From the NCBI RefSeq assembly GCF_003938655.1, contig NZ_RJJT01000024.1:1-64000 (forward strand): a stretch of 64,000 nucleotides of DNA, read 5' to 3'. The position numbers and the translations under genes were made by a program. The stretch is from Rhizobium pisi. Its GTDB lineage: Bacteria > Pseudomonadota > Alphaproteobacteria > Rhizobiales > Rhizobiaceae. Below, in pieces: positions 16,422-24,849 of the stretch; the first letter of the stretch is position 1, and every line of letters starts with the position of its first letter. The notes below the pieces were generated by a model. That model was not told the origin of the DNA, searched no databases, and worked only from the letters and a program-made list of their open reading frames with translations.

Positions 16422-18839
16422 ATGACGAAGAAAACGTCTGTAGCGAGCAGCACTGCCTACCCTGTTCTGCCCCTGCGCGACATCGTGGTTTTCCCGCATA
16501 TGATCGTGCCGCTGTTCGTCGGACGGGAAAAGTCGATCCGTGCGCTCGAAGAGGTCATGGGTTCCGACAAGCAGATCATGCTGGTGACGCAGATCAATGC
16601 CAGCGACGACGATCCGGATCCTTCCGCGATCCACAATGTCGGCACCGTCGCAAACGTATTGCAGCTGCTCAAGCTGCCGGACGGCACCGTGAAGGTTCTC
16701 GTCGAAGGCCGCGCGCGCGCCGAGATCGACGCCTATACCAGCCGCGAGGATTTCTACGAGGCGCTCGGCCATGTGCTCGAGGAGCCGCATGACGATCCGG
16801 TCGAACTGGAAGCGCTGTCGCGCTCGGTCGTTTCCGAATTCGAGAGCTACGTAAAGCTCAACAAGAAGATTTCGCCGGAAGTGGTCGGTGCCGCCAGCCA
16901 GATCGACGACTATTCCAAGCTCGCCGATACGGTCGCCTCGCATCTGTCGATCAAGATCACCGAGAAGCAGGAAATGCTGGAGACCACCAGCGTCAAGGCT
17001 CGCCTCGAAAAGGCTCTTGGCTTCATGGAAGGCGAGATCTCGGTTCTGCAGGTCGAAAAGCGTATCCGCTCGCGCGTCAAGCGCCAGATGGAGAAGACCC
17101 AGCGCGAATACTACCTCAATGAGCAGATGAAGGCGATCCAGAAGGAACTCGGCGACGGCGAGGAAGGCCGCGACGAGATGAGCGAACTGGAAGAGCGCAT
17201 CTCCAAGACCAAGCTGTCCAAGGAAGCCCGTGAAAAGGCCGATGCGGAGCTGAAGAAGCTGCGCCAGATGAGCCCGATGTCGGCCGAAGCCACCGTCGTG
17301 CGCAACTATCTGGACTGGCTGCTCGGTATCCCCTGGGGCAAGAAGTCGAAGATCAAGGCCGATCTCAACAATGCCGAGAAGATCCTCGAAGCCGATCACT
17401 TCGGTCTCGACAAGGTCAAGGAGCGCATCGTCGAATATCTCGCCGTGCAGGCCCGCGCCACCAAGATCAAGGGCCCGATCCTGTGCCTCGTCGGCCCTCC
17501 GGGCGTCGGCAAGACCTCACTTGCCCAGTCGATCGCCAAGGCGACCGGCCGTGAGTATGTCCGCATGGCGCTCGGCGGCGTTCGCGACGAAGCCGAAATC
17601 CGTGGTCACCGCCGCACCTATATCGGCTCGATGCCCGGCAAGGTCATCCAGTCGATGAAGAAGGCGAAGAAGTCCAACCCGCTCTTCCTGCTGGACGAAA
17701 TCGACAAGCTCGGCCAGGACTATCGCGGCGATCCGTCTTCGGCTCTGCTCGAAGTGCTCGATCCGGCGCAGAACTCGACCTTCATGGACCACTACCTGGA
17801 AGTCGAATACGACCTTTCGGACGTGATGTTCATCACGACGGCGAATACGCTGAACATTCCGGCGCCCCTGATGGACCGCATGGAGATCATCCGTATCGCC
17901 GGCTACACCGAGGATGAAAAGCGCGAGATCGCCAAGCGGCACCTGCTGCCCAAGGCCATCAAGGAACATGCGTTGCAGCCGGAAGAGTTTTCGGTCAGCG
18001 ACGACGCCCTGATGGCGATCAGCCAGCAGTACACCCGTGAAGCCGGTGTCCGCAGCTTCGAACGCGAATTGATGAAGCTCGCCCGCAAGGCGGTGACCGA
18101 GATCATCAAGGGCAAGACGAAGTCCGTTCATGTGACGGCCGCCAACATTGCCGACTATCTGGGCGTTCCGCGCTTCCGCCATGGCGAAGCCGAGGGCGAG
18201 GATCAGATCGGTGTCGTGACCGGTCTTGCCTGGACAGAAGTCGGCGGCGAGTTGCTGACCATCGAAGGCGTGATGATGCCGGGCAAGGGCCGCATGACGG
18301 TCACCGGCAATCTGAAGGACGTGATGAAGGAATCGATCTCCGCGGCGGCCTCCTATGTCCGCTCGCGCGCCGTCGATTTCGGCATCGAGCCGCCGCGCTT
18401 CGACAAGAGCGACATCCACGTGCACTTGCCGGAAGGCGCGACGCCGAAGGATGGTCCCTCGGCCGGCGTCGCCATGGCGACCGCCATCGTCTCGATCATG
18501 ACCGGCATCCCGGTGAGCAGGCATGTGGCCATGACCGGTGAAATCACCCTTCGCGGCCGCGTGCTGCCGATCGGCGGTCTCAAGGAAAAGCTGCTTGCAG
18601 CGCTTCGCGGCGGCATCAAGAAGGTGCTGATTCCGGAGGAAAACGCCAAGGACCTGGCGGAGATTCCGGACAACGTGAAGAACAACATGGAGATCATCCC
18701 GGTATCCCGCATGGGCGAGGTGATCAAGCATGCGCTGATCCGCCGACCGGAGCCGATCGAGTGGGACGGCACGGTGGAAACACCGGTCATTGCATCGGTC
18801 GAAGGCCTTGATGATACAGGGGCAACCATAGCGCATTGA
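16422..18839 (+). CDS. lon: ATP-dependent protease Lon
   Basis: A cytoplasmic AAA+ protease for damaged and regulatory proteins. The 805-residue product has the N-terminal substrate-binding domain starting YPVLPLRDIVVFPHMIVPLF, Walker A GPPGVGKTS, Walker B LFLLDEIDK and the protease domain with the catalytic Ser in PKDGPSAGVAMATA (Ser about 680) plus the catalytic Lys in LPIGGLKEKLLAALRGG. The ATG at 16422 has AAAGGA upstream. An in-frame extension to 16314 is not family-like. It ends before a strong terminator at 18886. Confidence 0.98.
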   Translation: MTKKTSVASSTAYPVLPLRDIVVFPHMIVPLFVGREKSIRALEEVMGSDKQIMLVTQINASDDDPDPSAIHNVGTVANVLQLLKLPDGTVKVLVEGRARAEIDAYTSREDFYEALGHVLEEPHDDPVELEALSRSVVSEFESYVKLNKKISPEVVGAASQIDDYSKLADTVASHLSIKITEKQEMLETTSVKARLEKALGFMEGEISVLQVEKRIRSRVKRQMEKTQREYYLNEQMKAIQKELGDGEEGRDEMSELEERISKTKLSKEAREKADAELKKLRQMSPMSAEATVVRNYLDWLLGIPWGKKSKIKADLNNAEKILEADHFGLDKVKERIVEYLAVQARATKIKGPILCLVGPPGVGKTSLAQSIAKATGREYVRMALGGVRDEAEIRGHRRTYIGSMPGKVIQSMKKAKKSNPLFLLDEIDKLGQDYRGDPSSALLEVLDPAQNSTFMDHYLEVEYDLSDVMFITTANTLNIPAPLMDRMEIIRIAGYTEDEKREIAKRHLLPKAIKEHALQPEEFSVSDDALMAISQQYTREAGVRSFERELMKLARKAVTEIIKGKTKSVHVTAANIADYLGVPRFRHGEAEGEDQIGVVTGLAWTEVGGELLTIEGVMMPGKGRMTVTGNLKDVMKESISAAASYVRSRAVDFGIEPPRFDKSDIHVHLPEGATPKDGPSAGVAMATAIVSIMTGIPVSRHVAMTGEITLRGRVLPIGGLKEKLLAALRGGIKKVLIPEENAKDLAEIPDNVKNNMEIIPVSRMGEVIKHALIRRPEPIEWDGTVETPVIASVEGLDDTGATIAH

Positions 18840-18885
18840 GTGGCGCTTGCCACATTTATGCCCAATTGGCCCAAAAGACGCGAAA

Positions 18886-18912
18886 AGGCTGGCGGAAACG
18901 CCAGCCTTTTTT
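18886..18912 (+). terminator. Terminator after lon
   Basis: AGGCTGGCG-GAAA-CGCCAGCCT followed by TTTTT: a textbook intrinsic terminator with a stable GAAA loop. Confidence 0.9.
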
Positions 18913-19045
18913 GTGAAAACGTCATGGAGACGCTTGCTTTTCCTTGATTTGCAGGGCTTTTGGGTTCTCGGCGGGCCTGATGAAACCTATTCGGCGCCTA
19001 GCTTACATTTGAGTCGTTTCATACCATTTAGAAAGGGGTGGAAAC

Positions 19046-19321
19046 ATGAACAAGAATGAACTCGTGTCCGCAGTGGCCGAAAAGGCTGGACTGACGAAGT
19101 CTGACGCGGCTTCCGCTGTCGATGCGGTTTTCGACGTTGTACAGGCTGAACTCAAGAACAAGGGCGACATCCGCCTCGCGGGTTTCGGTAGCTTCACTGT
19201 TTCTCATCGTGCCGCAACGAAGGGCCGCAACCCGTCGACCGGCGCTGAAGTCGACATTCCCGCACGTAACGTGCCGAAGTTCACGCCCGGCAAGGGCCTG
19301 AAGGATGCCGTCAACGGCTGA
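19046..19321 (+). CDS. hupB: DNA-binding protein HU (beta type)
   Basis: A 91-residue HU-type nucleoid protein: MNKNELVSAVAEKAGLTKSD at the start, the GFGSFTVSHRAATKGRNPST beta-arm entry and the tip region VPKFTPGKGLKDAVNG. It bends and compacts DNA as a dimer. The ribosome site AAAGGGG lies 9 bases before ATG. It closes the clpP-clpX-lon-hupB cluster and has its own terminator at 19371. Confidence 0.97.
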   Translation: MNKNELVSAVAEKAGLTKSDAASAVDAVFDVVQAELKNKGDIRLAGFGSFTVSHRAATKGRNPSTGAEVDIPARNVPKFTPGKGLKDAVNG

Positions 19322-19370
19322 TTAGATAGTCCGCCAGCCGTACACGAGAGCGGTTGCGCAGGATTTTTGA

Positions 19371-19398
19371 GGGGTTCGGCATCGCCGGACCCCTTTTC
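19371..19398 (+). terminator. Terminator after hupB
   Basis: GGGGTTCGGC-ATC-GCCGGACCCC followed by TTTT, 50 bases after the hupB stop. The stem has one G-T pair. Confidence 0.85.
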
Positions 19399-19433
19399 GT
19401 TTGCTCCCTGCAACGCTTTGTTCTACGAACGAA

Positions 19434-19583
19434 ACCGTTCTCAGGGCGGGGTGAAAGTCCCCACCGGCGGTAAGGGCTGCGGCTCGAGCCCGCGAGCGCC
19501 TTCCGGAGCCTCGGCGAGGGAAGGGTCAGCAGATCCGGTGCAATTCCGGAGCCGACGGTATAGTCCGGATGAAAGAGAATGAG
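19434..19583 (+). promoter_or_regulatory. FMN riboswitch (RFN element)
   Basis: The conserved FMN aptamer is present almost in full: TCAGGGCGGGGTGAAAGTCC then CCACCGGCGGTAA, AGCCCGCGAGC, GCAGATCCGGTGCAATTCCG and GAGCCGACGGTATAGTCCGG ATGAAAGAGAA. It lies on the plus strand, so it should govern a plus-strand riboflavin gene. The next plus-strand gene is ribN at 22145. An IS91-type element in reverse orientation now lies between them. In rhizobia ribN is described as being preceded by an FMN riboswitch. Confidence 0.95.
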
Positions 19584-19638
19584 CATGGCCGCGTGCAGGC
19601 AGGGAACTGTCGGCGTTTGCGTGCCGTTGGCTCATGCG

Positions 19639-19648
19639 TCCTGATTTG
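19639..19648 (+). promoter_or_regulatory. Putative anti-Shine-Dalgarno segment of the riboswitch expression platform
   Basis: TCCTGATTTG is the exact complement of CAAATCAGGA at 22128-22137, which contains most of the ribN Shine-Dalgarno. In an uninterrupted leader the two would be close and could pair when FMN is bound, blocking ribN translation. This segment can also pair locally with TCAGGA at 19662-19667. Confidence 0.5.
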
Positions 19649-19694
19649 TGTTAGTCCCTGTTCAGGATCGAAGACATGAATCTGGAGGGTTCTG

Positions 19695-19740
19695 TGAGGT
19701 CCGCGCGCTGTGCGTGCGGCATTCACTGATCGGACCTCAT
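19695..19740. repeat. Inverted repeat at the presumed origin end of the IS91-type element
   Basis: TGAGGTCCG and CGGACCTCA are perfect 9-base complements around a 28-base loop. They lie downstream of the transposase gene in its own direction, where the origin of rolling-circle transposition is expected. Confidence 0.5.
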
Positions 19741-20041
19741 TGAAGCCGGATTGAGCGAAGGCGCGGGTTGTTTGGCGCTATGGGGATTTAGCCGAAGCGG
19801 TGGATGGCGTTTGGCGGAATCGAGCCTTGCCGGAGCACTTGGACAGGTCTGGAAGGAGATTCTTGCCGGTATGCGGTGTCTTTGACGCTCCTGTCGGCTG
19901 GTTTGCATCGGCCGAACCCTTGGTTCTGTTGCGCTTTACGTCGCCCATTACATCGCGCTGGCATGATTGGCCAAAGCACTCGCCTCGCGGCTCCTCGGCA
20001 TGCCGACGCTGATCGTTGCAATGATGCCGGGCGTGATATGA

Positions 20042-21211
20042 TCATGAACTGTCGTTCCATGCTGGCCGGCGTACCGGCTGGAGCGGGGTCCACGCGCCAA
20101 TGATCGTCATGGTTCCGCCGCAACAGGAGCAGCGGCGCCGCAAAGGTGGTGGCTTTGCGTCCGGTTCTTCGACCGGCGGCGGCGGGACGTCGAGCAGGCT
20201 TCGGCACAGGTCCAGCTTCAGTTGTCGATGGCCATTGGCAAGCAGGCCGTAATGACGAATACGGTGAAAGCCGTCCGGAACGGTGTGAAGCAGGAAACGG
20301 CGGACGAACTCGTGGGCATCGAGCGTCATCACCTTTTGCCTGCCGCCCGTTCGATAATCCTTCCATCGGAATGTGACGCGATCGCCATCGATGCTGACGA
20401 GGCGGGAATTGGAGATGGCAATGCGATGGGTATAGCGCCCGAGATAGGCCAGCACCTGTTCGGGTCCGGCAAATGGCGGCTTGGCATAGACCACCCAGTC
20501 GACACGCCGCGTTTCTTTGACAATGTGATTGAACGCCGCCGGATTGGCCAGGCCGGCGATATCGCCAAAGAACTGAAGCTGGTCCAGGTCGTAGGCCTGC
20601 TTCAGCTCTTCGAGAAACAGCCGCCGGAACAGGCGTGACAGAACCCGCACGGGCAGGAAGAAGTTTGTCCGGCAGGCAACCCAGCGGGACTGGTCGGCCG
20701 ACAATCCGCCGCCCGGCACGATGCAATGGATATGCGGGTGATAATGGAGCGTCTGGCCCCAGGAGTGCAACACCGCGATGAAGCCGATCTCTGCACCCAG
20801 ATGCTTGGGATCGGCAGCAAGCCTGCGTAGCGTCTCGGCGACGGCGCGAAAGAGGATCGTGTAAACGGCATTTTTGTTCTGGAAGGCGATCGCGGCGATC
20901 TGCTGCGGTAGGGTGAAGACCACGTGGAAATAGCCGACCGGCAGAAGGTCGGCCTGCCGGGCAGCAAGCCAGTCACGGCTCGCCTGTCCCTGGCACTTTG
21001 GGCAATGCCGGTTGCGACAGGAATTATAGGCGATGCGGAACGCCGCGCAGTCCTGACATTGCTGGACATGCCCGCCCAGGCGAGCGGTCCGGCACATCTC
21101 GACCGCACTCATGACCCGGCGTTCGACACGCCCGAGATGGGTGTCGTGGGCTTGACGATATCTTTCCCCGTGGCGGCGAAAAATGTCCGCCACCTCCAGT
21201 CCCGCCGCCAT
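20042..21211 (-). CDS. IS91-family transposase
   Basis: A 389-residue HUH/Y2 nuclease. The N-terminal zinc-binding domain shows CRTARLGGHVQQCQDCA and CRNRHCPKCQG (about residues 40-76). The HUH metal motif is HYHPHIHCIVPGG, and the paired tyrosines of the Y2 class are in AYLGRYTHRIAISN (Tyr-x3-Tyr). The C-terminal part carries a further CSCCGG pair. It nicks DNA at the origin end and transposes by a rolling-circle-like route. It follows the recombinase gene by 12 bases and is probably translated from the same message. The protein looks full length and intact. Confidence 0.93.
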   Translation of the reverse strand: MAAGLEVADIFRRHGERYRQAHDTHLGRVERRVMSAVEMCRTARLGGHVQQCQDCAAFRIAYNSCRNRHCPKCQGQASRDWLAARQADLLPVGYFHVVFTLPQQIAAIAFQNKNAVYTILFRAVAETLRRLAADPKHLGAEIGFIAVLHSWGQTLHYHPHIHCIVPGGGLSADQSRWVACRTNFFLPVRVLSRLFRRLFLEELKQAYDLDQLQFFGDIAGLANPAAFNHIVKETRRVDWVVYAKPPFAGPEQVLAYLGRYTHRIAISNSRLVSIDGDRVTFRWKDYRTGGRQKVMTLDAHEFVRRFLLHTVPDGFHRIRHYGLLANGHRQLKLDLCRSLLDVPPPPVEEPDAKPPPLRRRCSCCGGTMTIIGAWTPLQPVRRPAWNDSS

Positions 21212-21223
21212 GGCGAAGCTTGC

Positions 21224-22084
21224 TCAGCTTGGCGGCACCACCTCCAGCGTCAGCCGGTCGAGCGGGCTGGTCGTGCTGCGGATCAGGGTATTGGAGACCT
21301 TCGTGTAGCGTGCCGTGGTGGACAGATTGTTGTGGCCGAGCAAAACCTGGATGATGCGGATGTCCGTTCCGCTTTCGAGAAGATGGGTGGCAAAGCTGTG
21401 GCGCAGCGTATGCACCGTCACCCTTTTGTCGATGCCGGCCGCGGTGCACGCCGAACGGCAGGCAGAATACAGAACCTGGACGTCGATGGGTTTGGTCTCG
21501 TCCCGGCCCGGAAACAGCCAGACCTCGGGTCTCGCCAGCCGCCAATAGACCCGCAGGATCGCGAGCAACTGCGCTGACAGCATGACGTTGCGATCCTTTC
21601 CGCCCTTGCCATGCTCGACGCGGATGATGCCGCGTTCGCCATCAATGTCGCGGACCTTGAGATGGACAGCTTCCGAGGCGCGCAGCCCCGCCGCATAGGC
21701 TGTCGTCAGTGCGGTACGGGTTCTCAGGCTCGGAACTGCTTCCAGAAACCGCACGATCTCGTCGCCGTTCAATATCGTCGGCAGCTTGGAGGGTGTCCGC
21801 GCATAGGCAATGCGCTCCGGTATCTCGGCATGACCGAGCGTGACGCCAAAGAAGAACCGCAGCGCGCAGACTGTCTGGTTCAACGCCGGCCACGATAGGC
21901 CCGACGACACCAGATGCACCTGAAACGCACGCACGTCTTCCAGTCCGAGATGGTCTGGCGATCGCCCGAAATAGCGCGAGAACTTCGCCACCGCATGCAA
22001 ATACGATCGTTGCGTCGCAGGCGAAAGGTTGCGGATCGTCATGTCCTCGATCATCCGCCGGCGTAGAGGGCTCATCTCCGTCAT
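21224..22084 (-). CDS. Tyrosine recombinase / integrase of the IS91-type element
   Basis: About 286 residues, with a SAM-like N-terminal core-binding domain (NLSPATQRSYLHAVAKFSRY) and a C-terminal catalytic domain. The catalytic set is visible: Arg in YAAGLRASEA, Lys in GKGGKDR, HTLRHSFATHL, His in GHNNLSTTARYT and the nucleophile Tyr in the same segment. Such XerD-like genes accompany a subset of IS91-type transposases in Proteobacteria. The ATG at 22084 has CAGGAG six bases upstream; ATGs at 22090 and 22117 are less well placed. Its role in transposition, perhaps resolution, is not established. Confidence 0.9.
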   Translation of the reverse strand: MTEMSPLRRRMIEDMTIRNLSPATQRSYLHAVAKFSRYFGRSPDHLGLEDVRAFQVHLVSSGLSWPALNQTVCALRFFFGVTLGHAEIPERIAYARTPSKLPTILNGDEIVRFLEAVPSLRTRTALTTAYAAGLRASEAVHLKVRDIDGERGIIRVEHGKGGKDRNVMLSAQLLAILRVYWRLARPEVWLFPGRDETKPIDVQVLYSACRSACTAAGIDKRVTVHTLRHSFATHLLESGTDIRIIQVLLGHNNLSTTARYTKVSNTLIRSTTSPLDRLTLEVVPPS

Positions 22085-22090
22085 CGTCAT

Positions 22091-22138
22091 CTCCTGTTTG
22101 AAGGTTGGGCAAAACAACCCATTCCTTCAAATCAGGAG
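22091..22138. repeat. Long hairpin joining the ribosome sites of the recombinase gene and ribN
   Basis: CTCCTG-TTTGAAGG on the left and CCTTCAAA-T-CAGGAG on the right are complementary with a single bulged T, with an inner TGGG/CCCA pair. The left arm contains the recombinase Shine-Dalgarno on the minus strand, the right arm that of ribN on the plus strand. In ribN mRNA this hairpin would cover its ribosome site if the transcript starts inside the element. Confidence 0.75.
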
Positions 22139-22144
22139 CACTTC

Positions 22145-23083
22145 ATGCAATCAGATCCTCCAAATGCCGCGAAAGCGGCTTCGTTCAATCAGAATTCCCT
22201 TGCAGTCTCGCAATCCCGCGCCTTTGCCGGCGCCGCTTTCATGGTGCTTGGAGGCGTGGCCTTCTCGCTCCTCAACGTCGTCACCCAGTGGCTGACCATG
22301 GAGCTCGCCTTTCCCTCGGCCTCTACGGCTTTCTGGCAATATGCCTTCGCCTTCCTCTTTTCCTTGCCTTTCCTGCGCAAGGCCGGCCTTTCGGCAATGC
22401 GCACCAACTATCCGTGGCGGCATGTCGTGCGCGTTGTCTTTGCCGCGCTCGGTGTCGAGGCCTGGGTTTCGGGCCTCGCCTCGGTGCCGATCTGGCAGGC
22501 GATCGCACTCGTCATGACCTCGCCCTTCTTCATCATCCTTGGCGCCCGACTGTTTCTCGGCGAACGTGTCGGTCCGGTCCGTTGGGCGGCAACGGCCGTC
22601 GGCTTCGCCGGCGCGATGATCATCCTCCAGCCATGGTCGGACAGCTTCACCTGGGCCGCATTGCTGCCTGTTCTCTCAGCGCTGCTGTGGGGCGCCTCGT
22701 CGCTCATCACCAAGAGCCTCACCGGCATCGAGAAGCCGGAGACGATTACCGTCTGGCTGCTGGTGCTGCTGACGCCGATCAACGGCGGCCTGGCGCTTGC
22801 CGCGGGCTTTGCGGTGCCGACGGGTGCGGCGCTCGCGCTCTTCCTGCTCGCGGGCCTCCTGACGGTCGTGGCGCAATATCTGCTGACCCTTGCCTATGCC
22901 AGCGCCGATGCCGCCTATGTGCAGCCGTTCGACGATCTGAAGCTGCCGCTGAACGTGCTCGCCGGCTGGCTGTTCTTCGGCTATGCGCCGGCCGGCTACT
23001 TTTGGCTGGGGGCAGCACTCATCCTTGGCTCATCGCTCTTCATCATGAGGAACGAGATGCGCCGGGAAAGGGAAGTGGCCTGA
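22145..23083 (+). CDS. ribN: RibN-type riboflavin transporter (EamA family)
   Basis: A 312-residue inner-membrane protein with about ten spans and the duplicated EamA fold. The first repeat includes LGGVAFSLLNVVTQWLTMEL, the second LLTLAYASADAAYVQPFDDL. I identify it as RibN from the fold, the overall sequence and above all the FMN riboswitch upstream in the same direction; rhizobial RibN is known as a riboflavin importer under such control. AGGAG at 22134-22138 lies six bases before the ATG. The IS91-type element now lies between riboswitch and gene, so normal FMN control is probably lost and expression would need a promoter from the element. A general metabolite exporter is the alternative. 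Confidence 0.78.
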   Translation: MQSDPPNAAKAASFNQNSLAVSQSRAFAGAAFMVLGGVAFSLLNVVTQWLTMELAFPSASTAFWQYAFAFLFSLPFLRKAGLSAMRTNYPWRHVVRVVFAALGVEAWVSGLASVPIWQAIALVMTSPFFIILGARLFLGERVGPVRWAATAVGFAGAMIILQPWSDSFTWAALLPVLSALLWGASSLITKSLTGIEKPETITVWLLVLLTPINGGLALAAGFAVPTGAALALFLLAGLLTVVAQYLLTLAYASADAAYVQPFDDLKLPLNVLAGWLFFGYAPAGYFWLGAALILGSSLFIMRNEMRREREVA

Positions 23084-23159
23084 CGCAAGCCCTCTGAAAT
23101 GTCGCTCCGGATTGTTGTCCGGCGCGAGTGGAACGATGATGAGAATCGATGAAATGAAA

Positions 23160-23183
23160 ATGGCCGGGTGAAAACCCGGCCAT
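23160..23183 (-). terminator. Terminator of the aldo/keto reductase gene
   Basis: ATGGCCGGGT and ACCCGGCCAT around a 4-base loop, followed on the minus strand by TTTTCATTT. It lies between two convergent genes and may also serve ribN. Confidence 0.85.
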
Positions 23184-23218
23184 CTGCGTTTCGGCTATTT
23201 GTTCTCGAGTGTCGACGC

Positions 23219-24205
23219 CTACCAGCGCTGATGCACATGCGGGGCGATCAGCCGCTCGTAGATCTCGCGCGTTGCCGCCATGACGTCGGCCGAAAGCGGT
23301 GCGAGGTCGGCGGCGGTGGCGTTGGCCTTGGCCTGCTCGGCATTGCGGGCGCCGGGAATGACGACGGTGACGGCATCGCTCATCAGGATCCAACGCAGCG
23401 CAAAGGCGGCCATGGTCGCCCCTGCCGGAACGAGCTTGCGCACTTCCTCCACCGCCTGAAGGCCGACGTCGAAGGGAACGCCCGCGAAGGTCTCGCCAAC
23501 ATCAAAGGCTTCGCCGTGGCGGTTGAAGTTGCGATGGTCATCATTGGCGAATTGGGTGTCGCGGGTGATCTTGCCGGAGAGCAGGCCGCTTGCGAGCGGC
23601 ACGCGGGCGATGATCGCCACGTTCCTGCGGCGCGCCTCCTGGAAGAACAGGTGATCCGGGCGCTGGCGGAAGATGTTGTAGATGATCTGGATGCTGACAA
23701 CGCCGGGATATTCGATCGCCTTCAGCCCGTCCTCGACCTTTTCGACGCTGACGCCGTAACCTTTGATCTTGCCGGCCTTCTGCAGCTCGTTCAGACTCTC
23801 GAAGACTTCAGGCTGGTAAAGCACTTCACGCGGCGGGCAGTGCAACTGCACGAGGTCGAGGCTGTCGACGGCGAGATTCTCAAGGCTGCGGTCGATGAAG
23901 CCTTCCAGATTGGCCTTGGTGTAGCCTTCGGCGACATGCGGGTTGAGGCGTCGGCCCGCCTTGGTGGCGACCATCGGGCGTTCTCCGCCGCGCGCCTTCA
24001 AGACGTCGGCGATGATCTTTTCCGAGCGCCCGTCGCCGTAAACGTCAGCCGTGTCGATGAAGGTCATGCCGGCATCGAGCGCGGAATTCAGCGCCGCGCG
24101 TCCGTCCGCCTCGCTGATATCGCCCCAGGAGCCGCCGATCTGCCAGGCGCCGAAGCCGACATTGGTGACGGTGAAAGGCATGCGGCCGAAAGCATGGTGT
24201 TTCAT
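23219..24205 (-). CDS. Aldo/keto reductase
   Basis: A 328-residue TIM-barrel NADPH oxidoreductase. The catalytic residues are visible: Asp and Tyr in FIDTADVYGDGRSEK, Lys in PMVATKAGRR and His in DLVQLHCPP. The nucleotide-binding end shows VVIPGARNAEQAKAN. The substrate is unknown; the closest general type is the YhdN/IolS-like group. The gene is divergent from the cupin gene with about 236 bases between, which leaves room for shared control. Confidence 0.92.
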   Translation of the reverse strand: MKHHAFGRMPFTVTNVGFGAWQIGGSWGDISEADGRAALNSALDAGMTFIDTADVYGDGRSEKIIADVLKARGGERPMVATKAGRRLNPHVAEGYTKANLEGFIDRSLENLAVDSLDLVQLHCPPREVLYQPEVFESLNELQKAGKIKGYGVSVEKVEDGLKAIEYPGVVSIQIIYNIFRQRPDHLFFQEARRRNVAIIARVPLASGLLSGKITRDTQFANDDHRNFNRHGEAFDVGETFAGVPFDVGLQAVEEVRKLVPAGATMAAFALRWILMSDAVTVVIPGARNAEQAKANATAADLAPLSADVMAATREIYERLIAPHVHQRW

Positions 24206-24441
24206 GAAAAATCCTCCCTACTGCTTGTCGCCTGGAAGCTTGCAGCGACGACATGCATAAAAACAAAGAGCCGGCACGTCGCATGAATCAGGAACGATGC
24301 GGCGCGCTTTAGTGATGAAAGACACCGGACTATCAGGCGGGCGACTGTGCGGCAATTGACGAACCGGCTTTGATCGGTCGCCTTGATGAAATATCGTCGC
24401 GTTACAAGGCTTCAACCGCAATGGATGGAAAAGGAAAGATC

Positions 24442-24843
24442 ATGGAGATCACACCCGCCGGCTCTCGCCCCTCGATGAAGGCGCCGGCCGACTATTTCAC
24501 CGGCGCCGTTCGCCAGGACCCGCTGATGGAAGCGCCGGCGCCGGCTCGGTTGAGGGCAACCTCCGTCACCTTCGAGCCTGGCGCCCGCACGGCCTGGCAC
24601 ACGCATCCGCTCGGCCAGACGCTGATCGTTACATCAGGCAAGGGACTCGCCCAGAGCTGGGGCGGGGAAATCCGCGAGATCAGGATCGGCGACACGATCT
24701 GGTTCGCGCCGGGCGAAAAACATTGGCACGGTGCTGCCCCGGACACGGCAATGACGCATATCGCCATCCATGAAGCGCTGGATGGCAGTGTCGCAGACTG
24801 GTTGGAGCAGGTGAGCGACGAACAATATTCCGGCAAGGTGTGA
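24442..24843 (+). CDS. Cupin protein of the bacterial hydroxynitrile-lyase-like type
   Basis: A 133-residue single cupin. The metal motif is TAWHTHPLGQTLIVTSG with two His and the Gln typical of this group; the second motif is GDTIWFAPGEKHWHGA. The same pattern, with the opening MEITPAGSRPSMKAPADYF, is known from small manganese cupins with (R)-mandelonitrile lyase activity, but most members have no proven substrate. AAGGAAAG at 24429-24436 selects the ATG at 24442 over earlier in-frame starts at 24370 and 24421. It is divergent from the aldo/keto reductase gene. Confidence 0.85.
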   Translation: MEITPAGSRPSMKAPADYFTGAVRQDPLMEAPAPARLRATSVTFEPGARTAWHTHPLGQTLIVTSGKGLAQSWGGEIREIRIGDTIWFAPGEKHWHGAAPDTAMTHIAIHEALDGSVADWLEQVSDEQYSGKV

Positions 24844-24849
24844 AGCGGT

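Larger units (their letters stand above)
19693..22127 (-). mobile_element. IS91-type insertion element (Y2 transposase plus tyrosine recombinase)
   Basis: The element holds two minus-strand genes 12 bases apart: a tyrosine recombinase, then an IS91-type rolling-circle transposase. Both ends are estimates. At the left, an inverted repeat (TGAGGTCCG about 19695-19703 with CGGACCTCA about 19732-19740) lies just inside a GTTC at 19689-19692. IS91-type elements insert beside GTTC or GAAC at the origin end, so 19693 is plausible; another GTTC lies at 19660. At the right the junction lies between the recombinase start and the ribN ribosome site, about 22105-22128. No flanking duplication is expected for this family and none is seen. 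Confidence 0.75.

Noticed and set aside
19788..20726. 312-codon minus-strand frame overlapping the transposase gene
   Set aside because: Shifted frame of the IS91-type transposase with Pro/Arg-rich composition and no domain.
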